A stretch of DNA of 64,000 nt. Origin: Sphingobacterium cavernae. GTDB taxonomy: Bacteria; Bacteroidota; Bacteroidia; Sphingobacteriales; Sphingobacteriaceae. Shown here piece by piece: positions 63,995 through 64,000 of this stretch. The stretch covers positions 108,649 through 172,648 of the forward strand of contig NZ_VIQM01000065.1 of assembly GCF_008520265.1 (NCBI RefSeq). Direction: 5' to 3'. Both the position numbers and the translations under genes were made by a program. Positions within the stretch are counted from its first letter, which is position 1. The number at the start of each line of letters is the position of its first letter. The notes beneath the pieces are model-generated. The model saw only the letters and a program-made list of their open reading frames with translations. It was not told the origin of the DNA and did not search any database.

Positions 63995-64000
63995 AGATCT

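Overview
The window looks like chromosomal DNA of a member of the Bacteroidetes, most likely a Sphingobacteriaceae (Sphingobacterium-like). The evidence is AT-rich DNA, promoters of the phylum type (-33 TTG/TTTG and -7 TAnnTTTG), a 14-gene nuo operon whose NuoG is short, Bacteroidetes-style TonB/ExbB/ExbD, a SusC-like outer membrane receptor, GldD, and an Rpb6-type omega subunit. The genus is an inference. Almost everything is core genome; the only mobile DNA seen is one IS4-type transposase gene.

Layout. 1-11751 (minus): complex I operon nuoA to nuoN, with nuoN cut by the window edge. 11808-18024 (minus): one apparent transcription unit exbB-exbD-exbD-tonB-small membrane protein-PstS-like lipoprotein-TPR protein, with a clear promoter at its head and a perfect hairpin terminator at its end. 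18299-19536: an SUI1/YciH-like factor and a lipid kinase. 19606-21091: metK behind a probable SAM-II riboswitch. 21099-28051: a MoxR/DUF58/DUF4350/DUF4129/membrane protein/SpoIIM cluster with a divergent RDD gene. 28100-34005 (minus): fabD, an M16 peptidase, an outer membrane receptor and its CBM9-like partner. 34145-42659: rnhB, a YfhO-type membrane protein, a TrkA/TrkH potassium system, an AsmA-like protein and rsgA.

42778-50314 (plus): polA, a MORN-repeat protein, psd, then a histidine kinase, a DUF47/PhoU-like protein and a PiT phosphate transporter. Upstream of both the kinase and the DUF47 gene are tandem 11-bp TTAACAT repeats at the same distance from a -7 box. They look like PHO boxes and suggest that the kinase and the transporter form a phosphate regulon. 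50509-56718 (plus): an OmpA-family porin, then TPR protein, aroE, gldD, an MBL-fold hydrolase and a LolC/E-type permease. 56721-62244: a small exported protein, a NifU-type scaffold, bamD-rpoZ-coaBC, an RsmF-like RNA methyltransferase and a SRPBCC protein. 62277-64000: an IS4-type transposase, a gene-free AT-rich stretch, and the 5S rRNA gene of an rRNA operon that enters from the right on the minus strand.

I did not find a defence island, a CRISPR array, a prophage or a clearly new multi-gene system. The best leads are regulatory: the two PHO boxes, a terminator hairpin that abuts the kinase start codon, the enlarged loop of the metK riboswitch, and several promoters whose -7 box lies only 3-6 nt from the start codon, which would give leaderless mRNAs.
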